Positions 51,683 to 60,927 of a stretch of 64,000 nucleotides of DNA are shown piece after piece. A program made the translations under genes and the position numbers. Positions within the stretch are counted from its first letter, which is position 1; each line of letters begins with the position of its first letter. This stretch comes from Lachnospiraceae bacterium (GTDB lineage Bacteria; Bacillota; Clostridia; Lachnospirales; Lachnospiraceae): assembly GCA_910575035.1 (NCBI GenBank), contig CAJTDL010000006.1, positions 124,001 to 188,000 of the forward strand. Direction: 5' to 3'. Below the pieces are notes generated by a model. That model had not been told where the DNA came from. It made no database searches and worked only from the letters and a program-made list of their open reading frames with translations.

Positions 51683-52489
51683 CTAACTTTTCAGCACAGC
51701 CTCCCGCTCCCCATCCAATTCCAGCAATTTCTGCACGATCTCTTCACAAATCTCCACTTTGCCTTTCCCATCTGTCTCAATAATAATGTCCGCCGCCGCC
51801 TCATACTTCTTCCGCCGCTGCTCCATCAATTCCGAAATAAAGGGCACGTTTTTATTATTTTCTAGAAGCGGGCGGTCATGGCTGTCCTTTACCCTGTGGT
51901 AGATTGTCTCTGGGCTCGCCGTCAAAAGGACAACCTTCCCGCCTTTTTTCATCTCTTCCACATTGTTTTCCCGCATAGGCGTCCCACCGCCACAGGAAAC
52001 CACCACATTTTTCTTCTTCTGCAGCTCAACCAGCAGGCCTGTCTCCAAATTGCGGAAATACTCCTCGCCATGCACTGCAAAGATATCAGAAATGCTCATG
52101 CCCTCACGCTCTGAAATAATACGGTCCATTTCTACGGTTTCCATGGCAAACATATCGCTAAGGCAGTCTGAAATGGTAGACTTGCCGCTTCCCATAAAGC
52201 CAATTAGGACAATATTATAATGGAACAAATGCCTTGCCTGTATTTTCTTGCTATTGTATGCTATGCATTGAAATACGTCTGAAACCTCTTGTGCATAACG
52301 CTGATTTTGCAGAATGCCTTCCAGCTTTTGCGCCTGCCATGTTTCCTGCCCTGGCTCTATGATCTGCATATTGTGGGACTCTTTGTGCTTTATGATGCCT
52401 TCCACAAGGCTGTTCCTCCTTAAAAGGCATTCCAATATTTCTTCATCGCATACAGCCAGCCTGACGCGCAATTCATCTAAATAGTCCAT
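51683..52489 (-). CDS. Fused chorismate mutase (AroQ) - shikimate kinase
   Basis: Two shikimate-pathway activities in one 268-residue chain. Residues 1-85 match the AroQ helical chorismate mutase (LDELRVRLAVCDEEILECLL, IIKHKES); residues 92-268 are a shikimate kinase with Walker A GFMGSGKS (97-104), the MDR shikimate-binding Asp122 and SCGGGTPMREN. I chose the ATG at 52489 because GGAGG lies five bases upstream. It is divergent from DAHP synthase, so the first step, the fifth step and the phenylalanine/tyrosine branch point are controlled from one 253-bp region. Confidence 0.9.
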   Translation of the reverse strand: MDYLDELRVRLAVCDEEILECLLRRNSLVEGIIKHKESHNMQIIEPGQETWQAQKLEGILQNQRYAQEVSDVFQCIAYNSKKIQARHLFHYNIVLIGFMGSGKSTISDCLSDMFAMETVEMDRIISEREGMSISDIFAVHGEEYFRNLETGLLVELQKKKNVVVSCGGGTPMRENNVEEMKKGGKVVLLTASPETIYHRVKDSHDRPLLENNKNVPFISELMEQRRKKYEAAADIIIETDGKGKVEICEEIVQKLLELDGEREAVLKS

Positions 52490-52598
52490 AATATCCTCCA
52501 TTCTATCTAAATCCTGTATTTTCCCTATACGCATGCCCTAAGCAACAGGTTTATTATATCAACCCACCCATTGTAATGCAACACGAAAAAACAAGGCA

Positions 52599-52627
52599 TT
52601 GACATATTTTTTAGAATCTATTAAGAT
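52599..52627 (+). promoter_or_regulatory. Promoter of DAHP synthase
   Basis: TTGACA and TAAGAT with a 17-base spacer, 115 bases before the start codon. No attenuator or T-box motif is seen in the leader. Confidence 0.7.
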
Positions 52628-52742
52628 ATTCCATGGAGATTTTCAGCGAAATATCCGCGTAAATACAGCTATTTTGCCTATTCTTGGCCAAAGCAGCGGC
52701 ACAGAATAGGACAATATGATACATTCGTAAAGGAGATAAATT

Positions 52743-53774
52743 ATGAGCTTCACATTCTTAAAAAAGCTTCCAAAGCCAGAAGCGGTCAAACAGGAATATG
52801 CCTTGTCAGAAAAAACAGCACAGGCAAAAAAAGAACGTGACCAAATGATCCGTGAGATTATTACAGGCGCATCCGACAAATTTTTACTGATCATCGGGCC
52901 TTGTTCCGCAGATAACGAAGACTCTGTCTGCGATTACATCAGCCGGCTAAGCCGAGTGCAGGAAAAAGTGGCTGACCGCCTTGTAATTGTCCCGCGTATT
53001 TATACGAACAAGCCCCGCACCACGGGAGAGGGATACAAAGGCATCGCGCACCAGCCTGACCCGGAGAAACGGCCAGATATGCTGGCTGGGCTGATTGCCA
53101 TGCGTAAAATGCACATTCGGGCATTGGAAGAAAGCGGGCTTTCTTCTGCAGATGAAATGCTCTATCCAGAAAACTGGCCCTATGTGGAGGATCTGCTCTC
53201 CTATGTGGCCATCGGCGCACGGTCTGTGGAAGACCAGCACCATCGCCTGACCGTCAGCGGCTTTGATGTACCTGCCGGGATGAAAAACCCTACCAGCGGA
53301 GATTTCTCTGTAATGCTGAACTCCGTCTATGCCAGCCAGCACCCACACCATTTCGCTTATCGTGGGCATGAAGTAAGCACCACTGGGAACCCACTGGCTC
53401 ATGTCGTGCTTCGGGGCGCCGTCAACAAACGGGGCGTTTGCATCCCTAACTACCATTACGAGGATCTGGAGCGCCTGATTCAAATGTATGGGGAAATGAA
53501 TTTAAAAAACCCTGCCGTCATTATTGACACCAACCACTCCAATTCTAACAAGCAGTATGAACAGCAGATCCGGATTGCCAAGGAAATTATGCACAACCGC
53601 AAGATTGAGCCCAATATCCGGAACATCGTAAAAGGGCTGATGATCGAAAGTTACATTGAGCCAGGCTGCCAAAAGGTAGGAGAGCATGTTTATGGGAAAT
53701 CCATCACAGACCCTTGCCTGGGCTGGAAAGAGTCTGAGGCATTAATCTACCATATTGCGGAAATGAACCAGTAG
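52743..53774 (+). CDS. aroF: 3-deoxy-7-phosphoheptulonate synthase (class I DAHP synthase)
   Basis: Condenses PEP and erythrose 4-phosphate, entry to aromatic synthesis. The 343-residue product has the class-I (AroF/G/H) blocks LLIIGPCSADNEDSV, VIVPRIYTNKPRTTGEGYKG, RSVEDQHHRLTVSGFDVPAG, KNPTSGD and DTNHSNSNKQYEQQ. AGGAG lies eight bases before the ATG. The 3' end is two bases from the convergent xerD gene. Which aromatic acid inhibits it cannot be read from the sequence. Confidence 0.95.
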   Translation: MSFTFLKKLPKPEAVKQEYALSEKTAQAKKERDQMIREIITGASDKFLLIIGPCSADNEDSVCDYISRLSRVQEKVADRLVIVPRIYTNKPRTTGEGYKGIAHQPDPEKRPDMLAGLIAMRKMHIRALEESGLSSADEMLYPENWPYVEDLLSYVAIGARSVEDQHHRLTVSGFDVPAGMKNPTSGDFSVMLNSVYASQHPHHFAYRGHEVSTTGNPLAHVVLRGAVNKRGVCIPNYHYEDLERLIQMYGEMNLKNPAVIIDTNHSNSNKQYEQQIRIAKEIMHNRKIEPNIRNIVKGLMIESYIEPGCQKVGEHVYGKSITDPCLGWKESEALIYHIAEMNQ

Positions 53775-53776
53775 CA

Positions 53777-54682
53777 TTACTTTCTGGGATGCGCCTTTAC
53801 ATAGGCCTCCCGGATCCGGGCCTGGCTCCGGCTTGCCTGGGCATATATTTGGGTTGTGGCAATATCCGTATGGCCCAGCATTTCCTGGACAGAGCGTAAG
53901 TCTGCCCCATTGTCCACCAAATGGGAGGCAAAGGAATGGCGCAGGGTATGTGGGGTCAGGTCCTTGTTAATCCCAGCCTTCTTGCCGTAGGATTTTACCA
54001 GCTTCCAAAATCCCTGGCGGCTCATGGGCTGTCCAGAACAATTGGTAAACAAGTTGCCATCCCCTTCCTCTGCAACAAAAGCGCTGCGGCCTTTGCGCAG
54101 ATACTCTCCCAATGCCTCCTTTGCCACGGAGCCAAAGGGAATCATGCGTTCTTTCCCGCTTTCGCCACACGCAATATACTCCATAGTAAAATTTATATCC
54201 GAAACCTTCAGGGAAACCAGCTCGGACACCCGGATGCCCGTAGCATAAAGCAGCTCCAGCATAGCCCGGTCCCGTAATTCCTTTGGCGATGTCCCTTTTG
54301 CCTGATCCAAAAGGCGCATAGCCTCCTCTTCTGTTAGGATGGATGGCGGCTTTTTCTCCACCTTCGGCCCCTTTAAACCCTCTGCAATATTTCCTTTTAA
54401 GGCTCCCTCTGCCTGTAAGAAATGGAAAAAAGCTTTCAGAGAGGCGATGCTCCTAGAAATCGTGGCAGGCTTTCTTCCCTGCTTCTCTAAAAACAGGATA
54501 TAAGACTGAAGCCCTGTGGCTGTGACCTGCTTTGCATTTGCAATTTCCAGCCCCCTAAAATACTGCTCCATTTTCCGCAAATCCCGTTCATAGGATATGG
54601 CTGTATTATCAGAAACCTTCTTAACCTCTTTCATGTAGTGAATAAAATCTTGAATCTCTTTTGTCATCATCCATCGACCCAT
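53777..54682 (-). CDS. xerD: Tyrosine recombinase XerD
   Basis: Resolves chromosome dimers at dif. The 301-residue protein has the N-terminal SAM-like DNA clamp (EIQDFIHYMKEVKKVSDNTA) and the catalytic domain with Arg in LLYATGIRVSELVSLKVSD, HxxR in HTLRHSFASHLVDNGADLR, and His/Tyr in MLGHTDIATTQIYAQ. Three clustered ATG codons (54682, 54670, 54667) make the exact start uncertain. Downstream of NUDIX and spoIIM in the same direction, a usual clostridial order. A phage integrase is unlikely given length and context. Confidence 0.92.
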   Translation of the reverse strand: MGRWMMTKEIQDFIHYMKEVKKVSDNTAISYERDLRKMEQYFRGLEIANAKQVTATGLQSYILFLEKQGRKPATISRSIASLKAFFHFLQAEGALKGNIAEGLKGPKVEKKPPSILTEEEAMRLLDQAKGTSPKELRDRAMLELLYATGIRVSELVSLKVSDINFTMEYIACGESGKERMIPFGSVAKEALGEYLRKGRSAFVAEEGDGNLFTNCSGQPMSRQGFWKLVKSYGKKAGINKDLTPHTLRHSFASHLVDNGADLRSVQEMLGHTDIATTQIYAQASRSQARIREAYVKAHPRK

Positions 54683-54729
54683 TTCATAAATTTTCTCTTC
54701 CTATGCCTCCCTTATATTGTAAAACTTTT

Positions 54730-55353
54730 TTAAAAAAATTTCAATATATTTTTAAGAATTATAGGGTTGACATAGCTTTCAAGAAATATTCCTGTAACAA
54801 ATAAGAGCAATAGTATAAGCGCTGCCAATGCCCCCATCCCATAGACATACTTGTGCTCCATAAAATATTCCCCACGGGCACGCTGCCGCAAAAACAGGGT
54901 AAAGCAAAAATATCCTCCATAAGCCAAAAGGTAACACAAATACTGGGGCAGCAAGCCGCAAAAAATCAGCAGTATGCCTTTAACGCCATATTTTGCAATC
55001 CCTGTGGAAAGCATAAAGCCAATGGAAAACCCCTGCCATCCCAGCACCAGGATCCCTGAGACAAGCCCCAAGGTGCTGAACATCAGAAACAGCAATAACA
55101 ACAGCACAGGCAGGCGCTCCTCTAATATATAGAAAAACAAGTTTTCCATATTGATATCCATATAGCGGAATTTTTCCACAAAATAGTCATTTAAAATCCC
55201 TGCATTGGAGACTGCCTCCCGCCCCATTAGGTTTGCCATAAATACCCCTGCCACAAAAGCCCCCAGCAAAAACCCTTTCATCCCCTTGCGCCAAAGCTCA
55301 CTCCCCACAAGCTGCAGCCGGCCTCTTTGCGGCAATTTCAATAATTTCTTCAT
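54730..55353 (-). CDS. spoIIM: Stage II sporulation protein M
   Basis: SpoIIM is the membrane scaffold of the SpoIIDMP engulfment complex. From the ATG at 55353 the product is 207 residues with five membrane helices (GFLLGAFVAGVFMANLMG, LPVLLLLLFLMFSTLGLVSG, GILLIFCGLLPQYLCYLLAY, AALILLLLFVTGIFL) and the conserved GILNDYF segment. A TTG-initiated longer frame to 55401 exists. Its presence supports a spore-forming host. Co-directional with NUDIX (upstream) and xerD (downstream). Confidence 0.9.
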   Translation of the reverse strand: MKKLLKLPQRGRLQLVGSELWRKGMKGFLLGAFVAGVFMANLMGREAVSNAGILNDYFVEKFRYMDINMENLFFYILEERLPVLLLLLFLMFSTLGLVSGILVLGWQGFSIGFMLSTGIAKYGVKGILLIFCGLLPQYLCYLLAYGGYFCFTLFLRQRARGEYFMEHKYVYGMGALAALILLLLFVTGIFLESYVNPIILKNILKFF

Positions 55354-55405
55354 AGGCCCTTTAAAGTTCTTTTTTCTAAAATCTATGTATGCCTTGTACA
55401 AAAAA

Positions 55406-55948
55406 TTACAGATATTTATTCTTGTAAGCCATAATGGCCGCTACTGTTTTGGAATCCTGGATAACCCCCTGGTAGATCAAACTGCACAGTTCTTCTACCT
55501 TATGGGCTTCTAAATCAATAAACTCCCCCTCATCCAGGTGCTGATGGGATGGGATCAGATCCCGTGCCAAATAAACATCTACCAGCTCATTGCAGAAAGC
55601 CACTGTCGTGCGCAATGACAACAGAAATTCCAAATTGCTGCAACGGTACCCCGTTTCTTCCTCCAGCTCCCTGGCTGCGCATTCAGCTGTCGGCTCCGTC
55701 TTAGAATCCCTGGCTCCTGCCGGAATCTCCAGGGTAAAACGCTCCAGGGCGTTGCGGTACTGGCGCACCATCAAAATCCTCCCATCTGGCAATACTGGCA
55801 CTACAGCAGCAGCGCCCTTGCGGTGTTCCACATAATCCCACTTCTCTATTTTGCCGTCTGGCAATTCCATATAGTCGGAATAAAAATCGACAATGGCTCC
55901 TTCATGTTCCAATTCCCTTTTGATTCTTTTTATCAATGGCTGCTTCAT
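55406..55948 (-). CDS. NUDIX hydrolase (ADP-ribose pyrophosphatase type)
   Basis: Hydrolyses nucleoside diphosphates linked to another moiety, probably ADP-ribose. The 180-residue product has an N-terminal beta domain (DFYSDYMELPDGKIEKWDYV) as in ADPRase dimers and the NUDIX helix RELEEETGYRCSN at 93-105, preceded by LEIPAGARDSKTEPTAECAA; the glycine-to-glutamate spacing appears one residue longer than the textbook box. GGAGGG precedes the ATG. First gene of NUDIX-spoIIM-xerD. Confidence 0.88.
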   Translation of the reverse strand: MKQPLIKRIKRELEHEGAIVDFYSDYMELPDGKIEKWDYVEHRKGAAAVVPVLPDGRILMVRQYRNALERFTLEIPAGARDSKTEPTAECAARELEEETGYRCSNLEFLLSLRTTVAFCNELVDVYLARDLIPSHQHLDEGEFIDLEAHKVEELCSLIYQGVIQDSKTVAAIMAYKNKYL

Positions 55949-55971
55949 ATTGCCCTCCTGTTTCCTAATTT

Positions 55972-56115
55972 GTTACTATCCATGGCCTTGGAGCCGCTCA
56001 TAGCTACAATTCGGGGCGATATTTAAAGTTTTGCCTACAAAAACCGCCCCTCACTCCTGAAACATGTTCTCACGGAATGCGCAGTCCAGCGCATTCCTGA
56101 GCCACGAATAGTAAC
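55972..56115 (+). repeat. 145-bp inverted-end repeat, copy R3
   Basis: Runs from GTTACTATCCATGGCCTTGG to GAGCCACGAATAGTAAC; the 17-base ends are imperfect inverted repeats. It lies between the divergent-facing 3' end of rny (after its terminator) and the NUDIX start. Confidence 0.88.
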
Positions 56116-56130
56116 CCTAATTTTACTTAA

Positions 56131-56163
56131 AAAGGCCGCCAACAAACATATGTTGACGGCCTT
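56131..56163 (-). terminator. Terminator of rny
   Basis: Minus-strand AAGGCCGTCAAC / GTTGGCGGCCTT with a short loop and TTTTT following, about 67 bases after the rny stop. Confidence 0.85.
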
Positions 56164-56229
56164 GCCTGCCAATTTCACTGGACAGCCTGTTATGGGCAGC
56201 TTCTCTGCCATATCCCCCAGGCTGCAGTA

Positions 56230-57777
56230 TTATTTGGCATACTCAGTCACACGAGATTCCCGGATCACATTGATCTTAATCTGTCCTGGGTATTCCAGCT
56301 CATTCTCAATCTGCTTGGAAATATCACGCGCTAACAAAACCATATCGGCATCGCTAATTTGATCAGGAACTACCATAATCCGAATCTCCCTGCCTGCCTG
56401 AATGGCAAATGACTTATCAACACCTTTGAATTCATTTGCAATATCTTCCAGCTGTTGTAATCTGTTTGAATATGTTTCCAATGTCTCACGCCTTGCGCCT
56501 GGCCTTGCTGCCGAAATTGCATCAGCTGCCTGTACCAGACATGCAACCAGCGATTGCGGTTCTACATCTCCGTGATGTGCTTCAACTGCATTAATAATGG
56601 TGGGGCTTTCCTTGTATTTCCTACATAAATCCACACCAATCTGAATATGTGAGCCTTCCATTTCATGGTCAACAGACTTGCCAATGTCATGAAGCAAGCC
56701 AGCCCTTTTTGCCAACCTAATGTCCACGCCAATTTCTGCCGCTAAAAGCCCGGAAAGCTGCGCCACCTCAATGGAATGCTTTAATGCATTCTGCCCATAG
56801 CTTGTCCTGAATTTCATCTTGCCAAGCAGGCGGAGCAACTCTGGGTGTATGCCATGCACGCCAACTTCCAACGTTGCCGCTTCCCCTTCCTCGCGGATCA
56901 TGGACTCTACTTCCTTTTGTGCCTTTTCAACCATTTCTTCAATCCTAGCCGGATGGATACGCCCATCTACAATCAGTTTTTCCAAGGCAATACGTGCCAC
57001 TTCCCTCCGGATGGGGTCAAATCCGGACAGGATGACAGCTTCTGGCGTATCATCAATAATCAAATCCACGCCTGTCATAGTCTCCAAAGTGCGGATATTC
57101 CGCCCTTCCCTTCCAATGATCCTTCCCTTCATCTCGTCATTTGGAAGCTGTACAACCGAAATTGTACTTTCAGACACATGGTCTGCTGCGCATTTCTGAA
57201 TCGCGGTAACAATATATTCCCGCGCCTTCTTCCCTGCCTCTTCCTTTGCCCTGGTTTCCATTTCTTTGATTAATTTTGCAGTGTCAAGCTTTACATCATC
57301 TTCTACCATTTTCAAAAGATAATCTTTTGCCTGTTCAGAGGTTAACCTTGAGATTCTCTCTAGTTCCTGTACGCGCTCTTCGTGTAGTTTTGACACTTCT
57401 GCCTTTTGCCTGTTGATCTCTTCTTCCTTTGCTGCAAAGCCTGCTTCCTTCTTCTCGATGGCTTCTAACTTCCGATCCAGGTTTTCTTCCTTCTGGATAA
57501 TCCGCCGCTCGTTGCGCTGAATCTCATTCCTCCGCTCTTTGATCTCTTTGTCCAGCTCGTTCTTGGTCCTGATGGACTCTTCCTTGATCTCCAGCATAGA
57601 TTCCCGCTTTTTGTTCTCAGCAGCCTTCACAGCCTCGTCAATGATTTCCCTCGCCTTATCCTCCGCGCTTCCAATCTTGGATTCTGCAACGCGCTTGCAG
57701 TATGAGACAGAGGCAAAATATGTGACGGGCACTACGATGACCAACGTGACTACTACAGCGATTAAAATTTGTGGCAC
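56230..57777 (-). CDS. rny: Ribonuclease Y
   Basis: Membrane-anchored endoribonuclease that starts mRNA decay in Firmicutes. The 515-residue protein has an N-terminal anchor ([18 protein letters not shown]), a long coiled coil (about 30-180), a KH domain ([20 protein letters not shown]) and an HD domain with [17 protein letters not shown] and [11 protein letters not shown]. Length and domain order are canonical. Downstream of recX by 97 bases, with no clear terminator in between. Confidence 0.97.
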   Translation of the reverse strand: MPQILIAVVVTLVIVVPVTYFASVSYCKRVAESKIGSAEDKAREIIDEAVKAAENKKRESMLEIKEESIRTKNELDKEIKERRNEIQRNERRIIQKEENLDRKLEAIEKKEAGFAAKEEEINRQKAEVSKLHEERVQELERISRLTSEQAKDYLLKMVEDDVKLDTAKLIKEMETRAKEEAGKKAREYIVTAIQKCAADHVSESTISVVQLPNDEMKGRIIGREGRNIRTLETMTGVDLIIDDTPEAVILSGFDPIRREVARIALEKLIVDGRIHPARIEEMVEKAQKEVESMIREEGEAATLEVGVHGIHPELLRLLGKMKFRTSYGQNALKHSIEVAQLSGLLAAEIGVDIRLAKRAGLLHDIGKSVDHEMEGSHIQIGVDLCRKYKESPTIINAVEAHHGDVEPQSLVACLVQAADAISAARPGARRETLETYSNRLQQLEDIANEFKGVDKSFAIQAGREIRIMVVPDQISDADMVLLARDISKQIENELEYPGQIKINVIRESRVTEYAK

Positions 57778-57874
57778 AGGAGCACCTCCCTTATAAAATT
57801 TTCATTGTACATATAGCAAAACATCTTCGCTTTTGATAAATCTACAACGTATTAATTTTATACTTTTTTTTCGC

Positions 57875-58480
57875 TTATGTCAAGTAGTCTAGTACATGCA
57901 AAATATCATCTGAATGAAAACCCTTGCGCATCAAAAACTGATACATACGCTGTTTTTCCTTTGGGGTGGCTGTTTCCCTGGAATAATTTTTTTTCTGCGC
58001 CCATTTCAGGATCAGCTCCTGCTCATTTTCCGAAGGGCATTCCATCTCCAGCGCCTGGTCTGCCAGCTCCCTTTGAATGCCCTTGCTGCGCAGATCCATG
58101 CGTATTTTTTCCCAACTCTTTTTCCCCCTGTGGGAACGCACATAATTCCGGGCATAACGGGCGTCATCCAAGTAATGGAGATCCTTTGCATAAGAAATGG
58201 CATTATCTATAATCTCCTCTGGATAACAGCCCTGCTGGAGCTTTTGGCGGATCTGGGCTTCCGTACGGTCCATTTTGCCCAACAGGTACAGAAGCCTCCG
58301 CTTGGCTCTTTTCATAAGGATTTCACTGTATATCTCCTGGTATTGGCCAGGGGAAAGCTCGCTCCCCTCCTCTAAGGCCAGTGTCTTGATCTCCCCTTTA
58401 TAGAGCGCAAAGGCGATTCCGTTATCCAGCAGTAATTTAAAGCGTTTTTTATCAAGCGGGATGATTTGTAATATTTGCAT
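57875..58480 (-). CDS. recX: Regulatory protein RecX
   Basis: RecX binds RecA filaments and modulates recombination. The 201-residue helical protein contains the three-helix repeats of the family (RRLLYLLGKMDRTEAQIRQK, DARYARNYVRSHRGKKSWEK, LRSKGIQRELADQALE). It starts three bases after the recA stop, so coupling to recA is nearly certain, and it would be induced with recA in the SOS response. Confidence 0.92.
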   Translation of the reverse strand: MQILQIIPLDKKRFKLLLDNGIAFALYKGEIKTLALEEGSELSPGQYQEIYSEILMKRAKRRLLYLLGKMDRTEAQIRQKLQQGCYPEEIIDNAISYAKDLHYLDDARYARNYVRSHRGKKSWEKIRMDLRSKGIQRELADQALEMECPSENEQELILKWAQKKNYSRETATPKEKQRMYQFLMRKGFHSDDILHVLDYLT

Positions 58481-58483
58481 CGA

Positions 58484-59653
58484 TTACCCGTCCTGTTCTT
58501 CAGAAAATGCGGGGCTGCCTGCCTCCGCTGCTTCCTGCCCTTGGGAATCTTCTGCCAGGAAATCTTCTGGATCATCTAAATCCTTCAGTCCCTCTGGAGC
58601 AGAGCTTCCCTCTGAATCTGCATATTTGGCAAGGAGCTGTTCCCGTACCTGGCGTTCCACTTCAGCGCATACATCCTCATGCTCCCGCAGGTATTGCTTG
58701 GCATTTTCACGCCCTTGGCCAATCTTGCCGCCATTGTAGGCAAACCATGCGCCGGATTTCTGGATAATGCCAATATCTGCCGCAATGTCCAGGATATCCC
58801 CTTCCCGGGAAATCCCCTGGCCAAACATAATGTCAAACTCAGCCTCCTTAAAAGGCGGCGCCACTTTGTTCTTCACTACCTTGATCCGTGTGCGGTTTCC
58901 AATAAATTCCCCTGCCTGCTTCAGGGATTCAATCTTACGCACCTCCAGGCGGATGGATGAATAGAACTTCAAGGCACGGCCGCCAGTCGTAGTCTCTGGA
59001 TTCCCAAACATCACGCCTACCTTCTCACGCAGCTGGTTAATAAAGATCACAATGCAGTTGGTGCGGCTGATGATCCCCGTCAGCTTACGGAGGGCTTGGG
59101 ACATCAGGCGTGCCTGCAGGCCCACATGGGAATCGCCCATATCGCCGTCAATCTCTGCCTTGGGAACCAAAGCCGCAACAGAATCCACGATAATGATATC
59201 CACAGCACCAGAACGCACCATTGTCTCTGTGATCTCCAATGCCTGCTCCCCATTATCTGGCTGGGAAATATAGAGATTATCAATGTCCACGCCAATATTC
59301 CTGGCATAAACAGGGTCCAAGGCATGCTCTGCATCAATAAAACCGGCAATCCCGCCTTTCTTCTGTACCGCAGCCACCATATGTAATGCCACTGTGGTCT
59401 TACCGCTGGACTCTGGGCCATACACCTCCACAACCCTGCCCCTGGGAACGCCGCCTACGCCCAACGCCAAATCCAGGCTCAGGCAGCCTGTGGGAACCGC
59501 CTCCACATTCATATTGGCTGCAGAAGCGCCCAGCTTCATGATGGATCCCTTCCCAAAATCTTTCTCAATTTTCGCAATAGCTGCATCCAATGCTTTTAAT
59601 TTATCTTCCTTTTTATCTACTTTTTTTACGTCTTTTTTTGTCTCTCTTGCCAT
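58484..59653 (-). CDS. recA: Recombinase RecA
   Basis: ATP-dependent strand-exchange protein and SOS co-protease. From the ATG at 59653 (AAAGGAG seven bases upstream) it has 389 residues with Walker A GPESSGKT (79-86), [27 protein letters not shown] and [20 protein letters not shown]. The C-terminus is a longer acidic tail ([19 protein letters not shown]) than in E. coli. A promoter and a Gram-positive LexA box lie just upstream; recX follows. Confidence 0.98.
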   Translation of the reverse strand: MARETKKDVKKVDKKEDKLKALDAAIAKIEKDFGKGSIMKLGASAANMNVEAVPTGCLSLDLALGVGGVPRGRVVEVYGPESSGKTTVALHMVAAVQKKGGIAGFIDAEHALDPVYARNIGVDIDNLYISQPDNGEQALEITETMVRSGAVDIIIVDSVAALVPKAEIDGDMGDSHVGLQARLMSQALRKLTGIISRTNCIVIFINQLREKVGVMFGNPETTTGGRALKFYSSIRLEVRKIESLKQAGEFIGNRTRIKVVKNKVAPPFKEAEFDIMFGQGISREGDILDIAADIGIIQKSGAWFAYNGGKIGQGRENAKQYLREHEDVCAEVERQVREQLLAKYADSEGSSAPEGLKDLDDPEDFLAEDSQGQEAAEAGSPAFSEEQDG

Positions 59654-59670
59654 ATGCATTCTCCTTTACA

Positions 59671-59684
59671 TGAACTTATGTTCG
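59671..59684 (-). promoter_or_regulatory. LexA (SOS) box at recA
   Basis: Minus-strand CGAACATAAGTTCA contains GAACNNNNGTTC, the Gram-positive LexA/DinR operator, located between the -10 hexamer and the recA start codon. Confidence 0.85.
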
Positions 59685-59692
59685 CTTATTTC

Positions 59693-59721
59693 ATACTAAT
59701 ACAATTTTTCTGGGATGTCAA
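59693..59721 (-). promoter_or_regulatory. Promoter of recA
   Basis: Minus-strand TTGACA and TAGTAT with a 17-base spacer, just upstream of the LexA box. Confidence 0.8.
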
Positions 59722-59837
59722 CTGTTTTTCAGAATAAATTTCAGATATCCATATACTGTCTGATTTGCTGATAGAAAAAAAGAGCCGTTACCTGCCCCAA
59801 CTGCCATTTCCGGCCATAATACCCCCGCCCAATGGAA

Positions 59838-59866
59838 AAGGGCAGTTACTGGCTGTAACTGCCCTT
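59838..59866 (-). terminator. Terminator of trxA
   Basis: AAGGGCAGTTAC / GTAACTGCCCTT, a perfect 12-bp stem with a 5-base loop, followed on the minus strand by TTCC; it lies 38 bases after the trxA stop and upstream of the recA promoter. Confidence 0.75.
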
Positions 59867-59903
59867 AATTATAAATTTTCAGCTCTGTTCCGTCAAGAAA
59901 AAT

Positions 59904-60209
59904 TTACCCTAAAAGCTTTTCCATTTCTTCGAATGAATGGAATCCCACCGCCTTTTTGGCCGCTTGCCCATTTTGGAACAAAATCAGCATAGGAATGCTC
60001 ATAACCCCATACTTTTGCGCCAGCTCCCCTTCCTCATCCACATTTACCTTTCCAAATTTAACTTGGGGAAATTTTTCCGCTGCCTGTTCCACCACCGGCC
60101 CCTGCATCTGGCAGGGAACACACCAGGCAGCCCAAAAATCCACTAACACAGGCTTTTCACATTTTAAAACCTCTTCCTCAAAATTTTCCACCGTTATTGT
60201 ATGGACCAT
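59904..60209 (-). CDS. trxA: Thioredoxin with WCVPC active site
   Basis: A small thiol-disulfide oxidoreductase. From the ATG at 60209 (AAGGAGG nine bases upstream) it is 101 residues, normal for TrxA, with VDFWAAWCVPCQM (Cys30, Cys33), KVNVDEEGELAQKYGVMSIP and the cis-proline loop MSIPML. Valine replaces the usual glycine between the active-site cysteines, which could change redox potential or partner choice. The open frame extends upstream to 60401 through a repeated leader, but the family start and ribosome site favour 60209. Confidence 0.93.
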   Translation of the reverse strand: MVHTITVENFEEEVLKCEKPVLVDFWAAWCVPCQMQGPVVEQAAEKFPQVKFGKVNVDEEGELAQKYGVMSIPMLILFQNGQAAKKAVGFHSFEEMEKLLG

Positions 60210-60243
60210 TTTTATTACCTCCTTAAATTGTATTGCTTTTTTG

Positions 60244-60337
60244 GACATAAAGGTATGCCCTTGGGCATTCCCCCATTGCTGTCTTGCTATTTTAGACATA
60301 AAGGTATGCCCTTGGGTATTACCTCCCCACTGTCCTG
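60244..60337 (-). repeat. 51-bp tandem repeat in the trxA leader
   Basis: GACATAAAGGTATGCCCTTG occurs at 60244 and again at 60295, 51 bases apart, with about 43 bases of similarity. On the minus strand each unit contains the small palindrome TGCCCAAGGGCA or a near copy. The unit is 17 codons and in frame with trxA. Confidence 0.8.
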
Positions 60338-60416
60338 CTTTCGGCACATTATACCACATTTTTTGAAAAATCTCCATCCCCTTATTCCACCTATTTTCCA
60401 TATCTGCCCAAGCTGT

Positions 60417-60455
60417 GGCTATTCATGGCTCAGGAATGCGCCAAAATGCGCATAA
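60417..60455 (+). repeat. Fragment of the 145-bp inverted-end repeat family
   Basis: GGCTATTCATGGCTCAGGAA followed by TGCGCCAAAATGCGCAT resembles the first 40 bases of copy R2. It adjoins copy B of repeat family 1. Confidence 0.55.
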
Positions 60456-60459
60456 TTTT

Positions 60460-60800
60460 GTGACAGGCAGCAGGGCCATCTGCAACGGGAAAATGGTAAT
60501 CCGTCTTTTTGCCCAGGGCGCCAATGGATTTGTGGACTTGTGTAACAAGGCTCTGGCTGCTTCTGTCATGTATTTACCCCTTTGCTGGTTAAAGGCAAAA
60601 CCCATAGGCTTGTCAGCCTAGGCTTTTTTACAGGAACCTTATTCTGGCTCTATGCAGAATCAAACCGGACATTTAGTGAAACCACATTGTCTCCTGGGTA
60701 ATCCCACCAACCAGAAGCCAGGAATCAATTTTCCACCTTACGGCCTTGCAAAACGTAGTCAGGAAGCCCCAGCCGCAACCTGACGGGCTCCTTGGCACCC
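60460..60800 (+). repeat. Dispersed repeat family 1, copy B
   Basis: Matches 16435-16745 almost continuously (GCTGCTTCTG, GGCTTTTTTACAGGAACCTT, CAATTTTCCACCTTACGGCC). After CGTAGTCAGG only a short segment remains instead of the large hairpin. It occupies most of the 718-bp gap between trxA and the KdpD-like gene; no gene is supported there. Confidence 0.78.
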
Positions 60801-60927
60801 CGCTAAAAAAGCGCTAAATTTTCTTTTCTTCCTTGAATAACATATCCCTTCATGTTACAGTAATTGCAGCACTTGTGTACTTTAACCACATTACACCGCA
60901 TAAAAATTTCACTTAAGAGGTTACCAT

